DNA of 6,101 nucleotides from Dehalococcoidia bacterium (GCA_021296015.1 JAGWBG010000157.1:1-6101); one strand, 5' to 3'; positions 1 to 5,986 are shown, counted from the first letter of the stretch. Notes: a model not told the origin generated them from the letters alone. A program made the numbers and translations.

Positions 1-697
1 AATTTGCCAGCATCGGCTTGTCACCGAGAAGTTTGGAATTGAAAAAATTGCCCTTGTCACCGGCTGGTCTATGGGCGCTCAGCAAACATTCCATTGGGGA
101 GCCATCTTCCCGGACATGGTGGAGCGTATACTTCCCTGGTGTGGGTCGGCTAGGACTTCGCACCACAACTACGTTTTCCTGGAAGGTGTAAAGGCGGCAC
201 TCACCGCCGATGATGCCTGGATGGGTGGATGGTACGAGAAGCCACCATTGAAGGGCTTACGGGCAATGGGGAGAGTCTATGCCGGATGGGCCGTTTCTCA
301 GGCTTTCTACCGTGAGGAGGTCTACCTGAAGATTGGCTACTCCTCACTTGAAGACTATCTGGTTGCCTTTTGGGAAGGCCGTCGCCTGGACCAGGACGCT
401 AACGATTTGCTGGCTATGCTCTGGTCCTGGCAGAACGCCGACATTAGCGCCAATCCGAAATACAACGGCGATTTCGAGAAGGCGCTCAATGCCATTAAAG
501 CCAGAGCTATAGTCATGCCATGCAAGACGGACCTCTATTTCCCGCCGGAGGACAGCGAGTACGAGGTCAAGCACATGCCAAACGCGGAGCTACGGCCCAT
601 GCAGTCAATATGGGGGCACTTGGCGGGCGGCCCGGGCTTCAACCCGCAGGATACCCGATTCCTGGACGGTGCAATCAGGGAGTTACTGGCAACGTAA
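1..697 (+). CDS. MetX-like alpha/beta-hydrolase, 5'-partial (C-terminal 231 residues)
   Basis: The reading frame is open from the first base (first full codon at 2) to TAA at 695-697, so the gene begins outside the window. It belongs to the alpha/beta-hydrolase superfamily, homoserine O-acetyltransferase (MetX)-like branch. The nucleophile elbow GWSMG is at 62-76 with Ser at 68-70, followed by AQQTFHW, as in MetX-type enzymes. The expected acid is the Asp of KTDLYFPP (codon 530-532), and the catalytic His lies in WGHLAGG (codon 617-619), so the whole Ser-Asp-His triad is present. The middle part (NYVFLEG, KAALTADDAW, GRVYAGW) matches the MetX-type lid. MetX itself acylates homoserine, but many relatives are acyltransferases or hydrolases of unknown substrate. 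The neighbours here (NIPSNAP, amidase, FAH) suggest catabolism rather than methionine synthesis. Family is near certain; substrate is unknown. Confidence 0.9.
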   Translation, partial: ICQHRLVTEKFGIEKIALVTGWSMGAQQTFHWGAIFPDMVERILPWCGSARTSHHNYVFLEGVKAALTADDAWMGGWYEKPPLKGLRAMGRVYAGWAVSQAFYREEVYLKIGYSSLEDYLVAFWEGRRLDQDANDLLAMLWSWQNADISANPKYNGDFEKALNAIKARAIVMPCKTDLYFPPEDSEYEVKHMPNAELRPMQSIWGHLAGGPGFNPQDTRFLDGAIRELLAT

Positions 698-736
698 ACA
701 CAGGCGGCGCGAGAAGCAACCATTACCAATATACTT

Positions 737-745
737 AAGGAGGTG
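737..745 (+). promoter_or_regulatory. Shine-Dalgarno site of the NIPSNAP gene
   Basis: AAGGAGGTG lies with its GGAGG core 7 nt before the ATG at 751. It is a near-perfect anti-16S match and fixes the start of the NIPSNAP gene. The 53 bp after the hydrolase stop show no terminator or convincing promoter, so the two genes are probably co-transcribed. Confidence 0.8.
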
Positions 746-750
746 TCCCG

Positions 751-1385
751 ATGATATACGAGCTACGCAGCTACGACGCAATGCCCGGCAAACTCCCGGC
801 CCTTGTCAATCGCTTTGGAACATACAACATGGACCTCTTCGCCAAGTACGGAATCGAGATGGTCGGGTTCTGGACCGATGAAATTGGAACCAGCAACCAA
901 CTCACCTATATGCTGAAGTTCGACAGTATGGGTGATAGAGAAGGGAAATGGAGTTCCTGCATGGCAGATGCCGATTGGCGGGAATACCTGCGGGAGGAAA
1001 TGGAGCGGGACGGACTCTATGTGGACAGGGCTCGCAACACGTTTATGCGCCTCACCCATTACTCGCCTGAGCCCTGCGTATCTACGACGCTATGCCTGGC
1101 AAACTTCCCGACCTGCACAACCGGTTTGCCAATCACACTACCCGTCTGTTCAAGAAACATGGCATGGAGGTGATAGGCTACTGGACCGATGACGTAGGCC
1201 TCACCAACCGTTTGGTGTATATGCTAGGCTACTCCAGCCTTGGAGACAGGGAGAAGGTCTGGGCGTCCTTTGGTGGGGATGAAGAGTGGCAGAAGGCACG
1301 AGCGGAGTCGGAGGTGAACGGCCCACTGGTCCGTAAGAACTATAGCACAATCCTCCGTCCCACCTCCTACTCTCCAAGAGGGTAA
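751..1385 (+). pseudogene. Tandem NIPSNAP-domain protein, broken by a -1 frameshift
   Basis: Two successive NIPSNAP domains (ferredoxin-like fold, small dimeric alpha/beta barrel type) lie in different frames. Domain 1 starts at ATG 751 with ELRSYDAMPGKLPALVNRF and ends near THYSPEP (codons to about 1074). Domain 2 resumes one frame over at 1071 with LRIYDAMPGKLPDLHNRF and ends with SYSPRG and TAA at 1383-1385. Shared landmarks are F/YWTD, YML and GDRE. The DNA of the two motif copies (771 and 1082) is offset by 311 bp; one added base gives 312 bp, or 104 codons, and an exact 211-residue protein, a usual length for two-domain NIPSNAP proteins. The break is at about 1071-1080; lengthening the CCC run at 1072-1074 repairs it. 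Unrepaired, domain 1 reads on to TGA at 1171-1173. The biochemical role of bacterial NIPSNAP proteins is poorly known. Real mutation and sequencing error are both possible. Confidence 0.87.
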
Positions 1386-1417
1386 TCCCGTACTTTTCCC
1401 GGCGGCTTATACATCAA

Positions 1418-1424
1418 TGGAGGT
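1418..1424 (+). promoter_or_regulatory. Shine-Dalgarno site of the amidase
   Basis: TGGAGGT sits 5 nt before the ATG at 1430 and decides that start. The 44 bp between the NIPSNAP stop and this ATG show no terminator hairpin, consistent with one transcript. Confidence 0.75.
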
Positions 1425-1429
1425 ATCTG

Positions 1430-2782
1430 ATGCCAGAACCCTTTGAGCTTTCGGTAGCAGAGTCGGCAAGTAGTATCCGCCGCCGGGAACTGTCGTCGGT
1501 GGAGTTGGTCGAGTCCCTGTTAAACCGAATTGACGCACTGGAACCCAAACTGAAGGCTTGGGTGTACCTAGACCGGGAGTCGGTGCTTTCCGAGGCCCAA
1601 GAAAAGCAGTCTGCACTGGATTCTGGCATTGAACTCGGCCCGTTACATGGAGTGCCCATAGGGTTAAAGGACATTTACCACAACGCCGGGATTCCCACCA
1701 CGGCCTGCTCAAAGATTTATGCAGACTTTGTGCCCGACTACGACGCCACCACTGTAGCCTTGTTGAAGAGGGCGGGGGCCATCATGCTAGGCAAGACGGT
1801 AACTACCGAGTTCGCCTGCATGGACCCGTCTCGAACCATCAACCCCTGGAACCCTGTCCACACGCCCGGAGGTTCAAGTAGCGGGTCGGCGGTGGCGGTG
1901 GCCGCTCGGATGTGTTCCGGCGCTCTGGGGTCGCAGACAGTGGGCTCGGTGCTGCGCCCGGCGGCATACAACGGGATCGTCGGTTTCAAGCCCACCTTTG
2001 GCCGGGTCAGCCGGCATGGGGTGGTTCCCGTTAGCTGGTCCCTGGACACGGTGGGCTGGCTGGTACGCACCGTAGAGGACGCCGCGTTACTGTTGCAAGT
2101 CATGGTCGGGCCGGATCCCAAGGACCCGGTTGCATCTCGGGAGACTTCACCTAACTACCTTGAAGCACTGGTGGGTCCCACTGCATCACGCATCGGCCTC
2201 ATACGACAGTTCTTCTATGACCACGCCGACGTTGAGACCCGGCGACACGTGGATGAAGTTGCGGAGAGATTGAGAGGAGCAGGAGCCACCATAGAAGAAG
2301 TCCCATTGCCCGACAGCATGGCCACTGCGTTTGACGACCAACAGACCATCATGGCGGTAGAGGGTGCGGCCTTTCATCAACCTATGTTCGAGCAACGTGC
2401 TGGAGACTACCAACCCAAGCTGCGTGAAATGATAGGCCGGGGGTTAGCCACGGACGCGGCCACCTACTCTCGTGCCCTTGAGCGGCGGCGACAGTTTATC
2501 ACCGATATGGAGCTTCTGTCGGAGAGGGTAGATGTGTTGCTAAGCCCATCAACGCCAACTCCTCCCTTGGCCGACCTGACAAACACTGGCAACCCCCTGT
2601 TTCAGGGGCCTTGGACATCCTGCGGGTTACCCGCCATATCCATCCCTTCCGTCATAGCGGAATCGGGCCTCCCTCTGGGGGTCCAACTAATAGCTGCCCC
2701 CTTCGCCGAGGCCCGATTACTGGCGGCTGCTTCATGGAGCGAAGCAGCCCTTAACTTCCAATCGCTGCCACCCGTAGACTGA
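1430..2782 (+). CDS. Amidase-signature family hydrolase (450 aa)
   Basis: This is an intact amidase-signature enzyme of normal family length, predicted cytoplasmic (no signal peptide seen). Such enzymes hydrolyse amide bonds, releasing ammonia or an amine, through a Ser-cisSer-Lys triad. All three residues are visible: Lys80 in PIGLKD, cis-Ser149 in the Gly/Ser-rich loop PGGSSSGSA, and nucleophile Ser173 in TVGSVLRPA. The 24-residue Ser-Ser spacing equals that in known members. The C-terminal part has the usual SPSTPTPP and GLPAISIP blocks. The common GTDTGGSIR reads GSQTVGSVLR, a variant resembling the malonamidase/allophanate-hydrolase-like branches rather than GatA. No GatB or GatC gene is nearby, so a role in Glu-tRNA(Gln) amidation is unlikely. 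It is probably catabolic and co-transcribed with the two genes before it. Substrate unknown. Confidence 0.93.
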   Translation: MPEPFELSVAESASSIRRRELSSVELVESLLNRIDALEPKLKAWVYLDRESVLSEAQEKQSALDSGIELGPLHGVPIGLKDIYHNAGIPTTACSKIYADFVPDYDATTVALLKRAGAIMLGKTVTTEFACMDPSRTINPWNPVHTPGGSSSGSAVAVAARMCSGALGSQTVGSVLRPAAYNGIVGFKPTFGRVSRHGVVPVSWSLDTVGWLVRTVEDAALLLQVMVGPDPKDPVASRETSPNYLEALVGPTASRIGLIRQFFYDHADVETRRHVDEVAERLRGAGATIEEVPLPDSMATAFDDQQTIMAVEGAAFHQPMFEQRAGDYQPKLREMIGRGLATDAATYSRALERRRQFITDMELLSERVDVLLSPSTPTPPLADLTNTGNPLFQGPWTSCGLPAISIPSVIAESGLPLGVQLIAAPFAEARLLAAASWSEAALNFQSLPPVD

Positions 2783-2796
2783 TTTTATGTCAACTG

Positions 2797-3711
2797 CTAC
2801 CGTTGGCGCGGAGCCGACGCAATTACACGAGCTGCCATGTCCGTGTCAATGCCACGAGGCCACTCCCTCATTAACGGGTCGCTAATTCGGATCGTCAGAG
2901 AGGGCCCCAGTTCCTTGATTTCCATGCGGATGACGTCGCCATCCTGCACAGCCCCAATTTGCTGGTGGTTACATCCTGTGGCAATCACGTCTCCCGGCTC
3001 CAGGGTAGTAATCTTGGAGAACTCTGAGATTAGCTCACGCACGGGATGGGCCATGTCGCTAGTGGGGAAGTCGTGTCGTGGGTCGTCATTATTCCACAGC
3101 CGTACCTGAAGGTCCATAGGCTCAGGAATCTCGTCGGCAGTTACCAGAGCCGGGCCCATCGGGGCAAAAGTATCGAAGGACTTGTTTTTGAACAGACTGA
3201 CTCCTATCGGCCCCACCAGGCCGCGCGCTGACATGTCCATGAAATTGCAATACCCAAAGACGTAGGACAGTGCGTCCTCTTGGCTCACTTTAGTAGCCGT
3301 CTTACCAATCACAAGAGCTAGTTCCGGCTCGTGGTGAAACACGGAAACTTCTGTGACTGGGGGAAGCTCGCAAGTATCGCCGTCACCTATAATGGCAGAG
3401 GGCGACTTGATGAAAGCATCCAATAGCGCTGGCTCACGCTGGCCGAACTCCAGGTAGTTCACGGCAGCGCAGATTACCTTTGGCGGCCTGGGCACCGGGG
3501 GGCGAAATCTGACGCTGTCTAATGAAACACCGTCCTTCCCCTGAATCGCGGACTCAATCCTTAGCTTCAACTCGCCCCAACGGGCTATGAGTTCATCTAT
3601 CATGTACTGTGGCCTGCGGAATTGCTGACCTTCAAAGGCGTCCGTTGCGTCCACGACCCGCTCGCCCTGTATCACGCCAAGACGGTAATCGTTGAACAGA
3701 ACCAGCTTCAT
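2797..3711 (-). CDS. Fumarylacetoacetate hydrolase (FAH) family protein (304 aa)
   Basis: This is an intact FAH-superfamily enzyme with a short N-terminal domain (about residues 1-70) and the FAH catalytic domain (about 75-285). Metal-binding residues are visible: Glu128 and Glu130 in HHEPELALVIGK, and Asp159 in NFMDMSARG. Lys177 in KNKSFDTFAPMGP is the conserved active-site Lys. Relatives cleave C-C bonds of beta-diketo acids (fumarylpyruvate, acylpyruvates), decarboxylate oxaloacetate, or hydrate or isomerise ring-cleavage products. The late motif usually read GD-x-(I)-x-TGTP-x-GVG is GDVIATGCNHQQIG here, so the substrate pocket may differ. The start is supported by AGGAGGT 7 nt upstream. 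It converges with the amidase, leaving only 14 bp (2783-2796), and both are plausibly parts of one catabolic locus although separately transcribed. The exact reaction cannot be assigned. Confidence 0.92.
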   Translation of the reverse strand: MKLVLFNDYRLGVIQGERVVDATDAFEGQQFRRPQYMIDELIARWGELKLRIESAIQGKDGVSLDSVRFRPPVPRPPKVICAAVNYLEFGQREPALLDAFIKSPSAIIGDGDTCELPPVTEVSVFHHEPELALVIGKTATKVSQEDALSYVFGYCNFMDMSARGLVGPIGVSLFKNKSFDTFAPMGPALVTADEIPEPMDLQVRLWNNDDPRHDFPTSDMAHPVRELISEFSKITTLEPGDVIATGCNHQQIGAVQDGDVIRMEIKELGPSLTIRISDPLMREWPRGIDTDMAARVIASAPRQR

Positions 3712-3718
3712 GTCCTGT

Positions 3719-3725
3719 ACCTCCT
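3719..3725 (-). promoter_or_regulatory. Shine-Dalgarno site of the FAH gene
   Basis: On the minus strand AGGAGGT lies 7 nt before the ATG (3711-3709). This fixes the start and rules out upstream alternatives. Confidence 0.8.
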
Positions 3726-3762
3726 GCTTTGCATCTCAGTTTTCCATGAGTGTAGTGTCGGG

Positions 3763-3790
3763 CCCTGGGGCTGTCAATCCCTGGGGTTGT
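3763..3790 (+). repeat. Imperfect 12-bp direct repeat, possible operator
   Basis: CCCTGGGGCTGT (3763-3774) and CCCTGGGGTTGT (3779-3790) differ at one base and are 16 bp apart start to start. Each contains the odd-centre palindrome CCCTGGG. They lie in the divergent intergenic region, within the presumed 5' leader of the FAH gene. The spacing is not exactly helical, so whether this is a regulator site is inference only. Confidence 0.5.
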
Positions 3791-3829
3791 ATGGCTCAGA
3801 GGGAATGGATTCTGGTCGGGTATTGCGAA

Positions 3830-3856
3830 AGTATAGTACGGTGAATTATCATTCAA
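3830..3856 (-). promoter_or_regulatory. Weak candidate promoter for the FAH gene in the divergent intergenic region
   Basis: On the minus strand TTGAAT (3856-3851) is followed after 15 bp by TATACT (3835-3830). The elements are fair sigma-70 matches but the spacer is short. A TATAGT at 3832-3837 on the plus strand overlaps it and might serve the dodecin, but no good -35 accompanies it. The 206 bp from 3712 to 3917 hold no gene and are the most AT-rich part of the window at 3820-3870, so promoters for both flanking genes should lie here. Confidence 0.25.
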
Positions 3857-3904
3857 TGACCATATAGCAGACCTACGGTCACAGGTTTGCGAAATCTGAA
3901 ATAT

Positions 3905-3910
3905 GGAGGT
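3905..3910 (+). promoter_or_regulatory. Shine-Dalgarno site that sets the dodecin start
   Basis: GGAGGT lies 7 nt before the ATG at 3918. An in-frame ATG at 3903 overlaps this site and has no binding site of its own, so 3918 is the likely start. Confidence 0.75.
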
Positions 3911-3917
3911 TAAGGTA

Positions 3918-4157
3918 ATGGCTCAAAACTCCGGTCAAACATACAAACTGGTTGAGTTAGTCGGGTCTTCCCAAGAGGGTCTTCAGCAAGCCATCGAGAG
4001 CGCCATAGCCCGCGCAGGTCAAACCCTACATGTGCTGGACTGGTTTGAGGTAAGGGAGATCAGAGGAGCTATCCAGGCTGGCAAAGTGGGATGGTACCAG
4101 GTCAAGCTGGGCGTTGGTTTTCGTATAATGGACCCGGAAGACCTGCAGCGCGACTGA
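3918..4157 (+). CDS. Dodecin family flavin-binding protein (79 aa)
   Basis: Dodecins are small beta-alpha-beta-beta proteins that assemble into hollow dodecamers and bind flavins (FMN or riboflavin), and in some cases CoA, as storage or buffering proteins in the cytoplasm. The fold is readable: strand 1 TYKLVELVG (residues 8-16), a helix SQEGLQQAIESAIARAG (18-34), then two long strands. Trp42 in LDWFEV is the residue that stacks on the flavin ring, and Gln61 in GWYQVKLGVGF is the conserved flavin hydrogen-bonding Gln. Length is normal, with a slightly long tail (MDPEDLQRD). It stands alone, divergent from the FAH gene and convergent with the RAM gene 23 bp beyond. No flavoenzyme is adjacent, so its cellular partner is not indicated. 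Confidence 0.92.
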   Translation: MAQNSGQTYKLVELVGSSQEGLQQAIESAIARAGQTLHVLDWFEVREIRGAIQAGKVGWYQVKLGVGFRIMDPEDLQRD

Positions 4158-4180
4158 GAGATGCTTGGTGGCACTTGCCC

Positions 4181-4410
4181 CTAGAACCATATACACGTGA
4201 CGGTGCTAGTAATGCCGGAAACAGGTCGAATCTTGTGGCGTATAGTGGCTGTGAGGTCCTCATCGCTATCGGTTTCCAGTTCCATCACGAAATATCGTAG
4301 GGGCCAAACACTTCACGGACCAACGCACCGGGAATAGCTTGCAATCGCTCAGCAACGGCCTCGGTTTTAGTGGGTTCAACCGTGATCAATACATACGCAT
4401 TCTCTGCCAT
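4181..4410 (-). pseudogene. Stand-alone Lrp/AsnC ligand-binding (RAM) domain protein, frameshifted
   Basis: From ATG (4410-4408) the frame reads MAENAYVLITVEPTKTEAV and, later, IPGALVREVFGPYDI, a typical RAM/Lrp effector-domain beginning ending in the family's GPYD motif. It then meets TGA at 4287-4285. One frame over, from 4291, it continues exactly as the family should: FVMELETDSDEDL, then RHKIRPVSGITSTVTC and TAG at 4183-4181. Adding one T to the TTT at 4293-4291 gives a complete 76-residue protein, the usual size of stand-alone RAM proteins. These lack the helix-turn-helix of full Lrp regulators and form small-molecule-binding oligomers. No strong Shine-Dalgarno is visible (GAGA only), suggesting coupling to upstream translation. 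It follows the cNMP-domain remnant by 21 bp in the same frame. Each half alone is short, so ordinary gene calling would miss it. Confidence 0.85.
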
Positions 4411-4431
4411 GATAATCTCATTTGTTCGTGC

Positions 4432-4675
4432 TTAACTCTGTCCGCTATCTGCCGTGTTAGTGTCTCGTAACTCCCTTTGGATACTGTGAGTCAGGTGTCT
4501 CAAGGTATCACCGTAGCGGCCAGCAAGCAGTCCGGCCAAATTCATGTAGACGCGTAAACCCAACTCCGTGTTCCGGGAGCATAGGCCCACCAGCTGGGAT
4601 TTATCTAGTTTCAATTTCAGTTCAAGGCCGGACGGAGGTTTTATGTAAACGTCTTGTCAGGGAGAACGTGCTAGT
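4432..4675 (-). pseudogene. Remnant of a cyclic-nucleotide-binding domain protein
   Basis: The frame ending at TAA 4434-4432 reads KLDKSQLVGLCSRNTELGL, then YMNLAGLLAGRYGDTLRH. This resembles the end of a Crp/EPAC-type cNMP-binding domain: last beta strand, then the C-helix with the 'RNPELGLRLMRNLA' style signature. Just upstream, in another frame (4675-4628), TFSLTRRLHKTSVR matches the preceding 'SLLT...ASVRAL' stretch of such domains. The two join if the frame is shifted near 4627. The first half of the domain, including the phosphate-binding cassette, is missing: the remnant begins directly after the methyltransferase stop. No ATG with a binding site exists; a TTG at 4614 would give only 60 residues. 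I read it as a 5'-truncated, frameshifted pseudogene. It could instead be a short helical protein of unrelated origin, but the two-frame match argues against that. Confidence 0.62.
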
Positions 4676-5413
4676 CTAGGTGGCACGTTTCGTGCCGGAA
4701 AACACTCGGGTATTCCAGGGGTCTGTATGCACTGTAACATCGAATCCTGCCCCATCAAGGGCACTTATCCACAACGATTCCGGAAAGATGCCAAGGACGT
4801 GCCGGTCATGCTCCACACGGACTGTCCCGTCTGATTCGCGGAGCATATAGGCAAAGTCCGCAAGGTAGGTCGTGTCAGAGGGGTCGGGGTCCATAGACCA
4901 CATGAGGTATCTCATACCGCGTCCATCCAGTCCGTCGTTGCCACCGCAATCGGTGTATGGAGGGATGAAGTGCTCGCGGATGTGGTCCGGGACGACAAGC
5001 ACGCACCCGAGCTGTCGGCAGTGGAAAGCGGCCGTTGCGGCCATGGCACGCACATCGGCTTCGGAGGTCAGATACGAGACTGCATCGTGTACAAACACTG
5101 CGTCGAACTGTGTCCCCGCAATTCTTATAGAACGCATATCTCCTTGAATGTGCTCAAGCTCCGGGTTAATCTGTCGGCTGACGTCGAGCATCTCAGGCGA
5201 GAGATCCAGTAGAGTCATCGTGAATCTCTGCTTCATGTGGTAGGCGTTGTTCCCACCACCGGAGCCTAGCTCGAGTACGGTATTCACCGGACCGGATGCC
5301 GCCTCGACAATGCGGGCAGCGTTGTACTCCGCCTCTTCACGGTACTCGTGGGGAGAGGTGAGCAGGTGGAACCAAGCAGCCAGGTCCGAATACAACCGCG
5401 GGCTTTCGTTCAT
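4676..5413 (-). CDS. Class I SAM-dependent methyltransferase (245 aa)
   Basis: This is an intact Rossmann-fold methyltransferase. Motif I is VLELGSGGGNNAYHM (residues 46-60), where the Gly-rich loop binds S-adenosylmethionine. The ribose-binding acid is Asp70 in LLDLSPEML, the adenine-side acid follows in QGDMRSI (Asp92), and FDAVFVHDAVSYL (103-115) is the motif IV strand. The C-terminal part (about 150-245) is the variable substrate-binding region, with a mixed beta sheet and no recognised signature. The family covers small-molecule and some macromolecule methylation; the substrate cannot be named. ATG 5413-5411 overlaps the NYN-gene TGA as ATGA, with GAGGAAG just upstream (5422-5416), so translation is probably coupled to the NYN gene. 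It is the only undamaged gene of the minus-strand module, so it may be under separate selection. Confidence 0.88.
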   Translation of the reverse strand: MNESPRLYSDLAAWFHLLTSPHEYREEAEYNAARIVEAASGPVNTVLELGSGGGNNAYHMKQRFTMTLLDLSPEMLDVSRQINPELEHIQGDMRSIRIAGTQFDAVFVHDAVSYLTSEADVRAMAATAAFHCRQLGCVLVVPDHIREHFIPPYTDCGGNDGLDGRGMRYLMWSMDPDPSDTTYLADFAYMLRESDGTVRVEHDRHVLGIFPESLWISALDGAGFDVTVHTDPWNTRVFSGTKRAT

Positions 5414-5986
5414 CGCTTCCTCGGTCGATAGTCTGTAAGGTCATGGCACGAGTCGTAGGTGCCATGGTCTATGGCAACCCAATCCCTTCCGGGAACACCC
5501 CGCTGGGACAGAGAGCCGGGACCGACGGGAAAGGCGGATTCATATACAAGTGCGCGGTTCTGGCTTCGAGCGATTTCCTTGGCCAGCCGTACAGCAGGTC
5601 CGAAGTCCCAGTCTTGGCTCACAATGATTGCGACCTCGTATCGTTGCTCATATGTTGCCCGCACCAGGTCTAGCGATAAGCTGACCCAGTGCTTACTCGG
5701 CCTCTATAGGTGTAGACTCCTTTGCGCTCCAAATACCGGAGCTTGTTGCCCCAGAAATCATGCCAAAACGCTGGTTTTGTCCAGCTGTAGAGTCGGGAAC
5801 GCCTGTGTAGAAACGTATCTCTGAAAGAGTGCGATTAGGAACCCTGGAAACTAAGGTGTGTGCCAGCTTTTCAACATCATAGCTGGGCCAAGTGTAGGGA
5901 GACCCCTGAGAGTGAGGCCCTGAGGCCCAAGCCATTCTCGCCGGGTGATAGAGGTTCTGTCCATTAAAGAAGACGATAGTCCGCAT
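5410..5986 (-). pseudogene. NYN/PIN-like domain RNase-type protein, degenerate
   Basis: The start, MRTIVFFNGQNLYH, is the NYN (PIN-like nuclease) signature, and the end contains YEVAIIVSQDWDFGPAVRLA, the family's second acidic motif, followed by SAFPVGPGS. Active members are metal-dependent RNases with clustered Asp residues. Three defects are visible. Residue 8 is Asn where the family has Asp (FFDGQN). The frame breaks after residue 74 at the A4 run 5765-5768 on the plus strand; one more base restores the expected FWHDFWGNKLRYL. A second break near 5683-5689 jumps from YRGRVSTG straight to VSLSLDLVRATYEQ, skipping the usual 'QEKGVD' stretch with another catalytic Asp, as if about 20 bp were deleted. 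The first frame ends at 5693; the last frame ends in TGA 5412-5410, overlapping the methyltransferase ATG. It is probably non-functional. The family call is firm; the deletion is inferred from remembered relatives. Confidence 0.84.

Noticed and set aside
1092..1385. Separate second NIPSNAP gene starting at ATG 1092
   Set aside because: The ATG lies inside the conserved YDAMPGK motif, the first strand (LRIYD) would be lost, and there is no Shine-Dalgarno before it. The frameshift explanation fits better.
1430..2782. Amidase as GatA of the Glu-tRNA(Gln) amidotransferase
   Set aside because: No gatB or gatC is nearby, and the nucleophile loop GSQTVGSVLR differs from the GatA form.
2783..2796. 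Terminator between the convergent amidase and FAH genes
   Set aside because: The 14-bp gap and the adjoining coding ends contain no GC-rich hairpin followed by a T-run.
3823..3894. Two copies of TTGCGAAA (3823-3830 and 3887-3894)
   Set aside because: Only 8 bp, 64 bp apart, with no palindrome or link to a promoter element; likely chance.
3903..3917. Five-residue longer dodecin start at ATG 3903
   Set aside because: This stretch holds the GGAGGT ribosome binding site of the ATG at 3918, and the added residues are not part of the dodecin fold.
4158..4180. Hairpin GGCA-CT-TGCC as a dodecin terminator
   Set aside because: A 4-bp stem with a 2-nt loop is not stable, and no T-run follows.
5443..5824. 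Plus-strand open frames opposite the NYN gene
   Set aside because: They show no recognisable domain or ribosome binding site, while the opposite strand carries clear NYN motifs; antisense shadows.
751..5986. Programmed -1 ribosomal frameshifting in the NIPSNAP, RAM and NYN genes
   Set aside because: None of the three sites shows a usable X XXY YYZ slippery heptamer, and no stable downstream structure was evident by eye.
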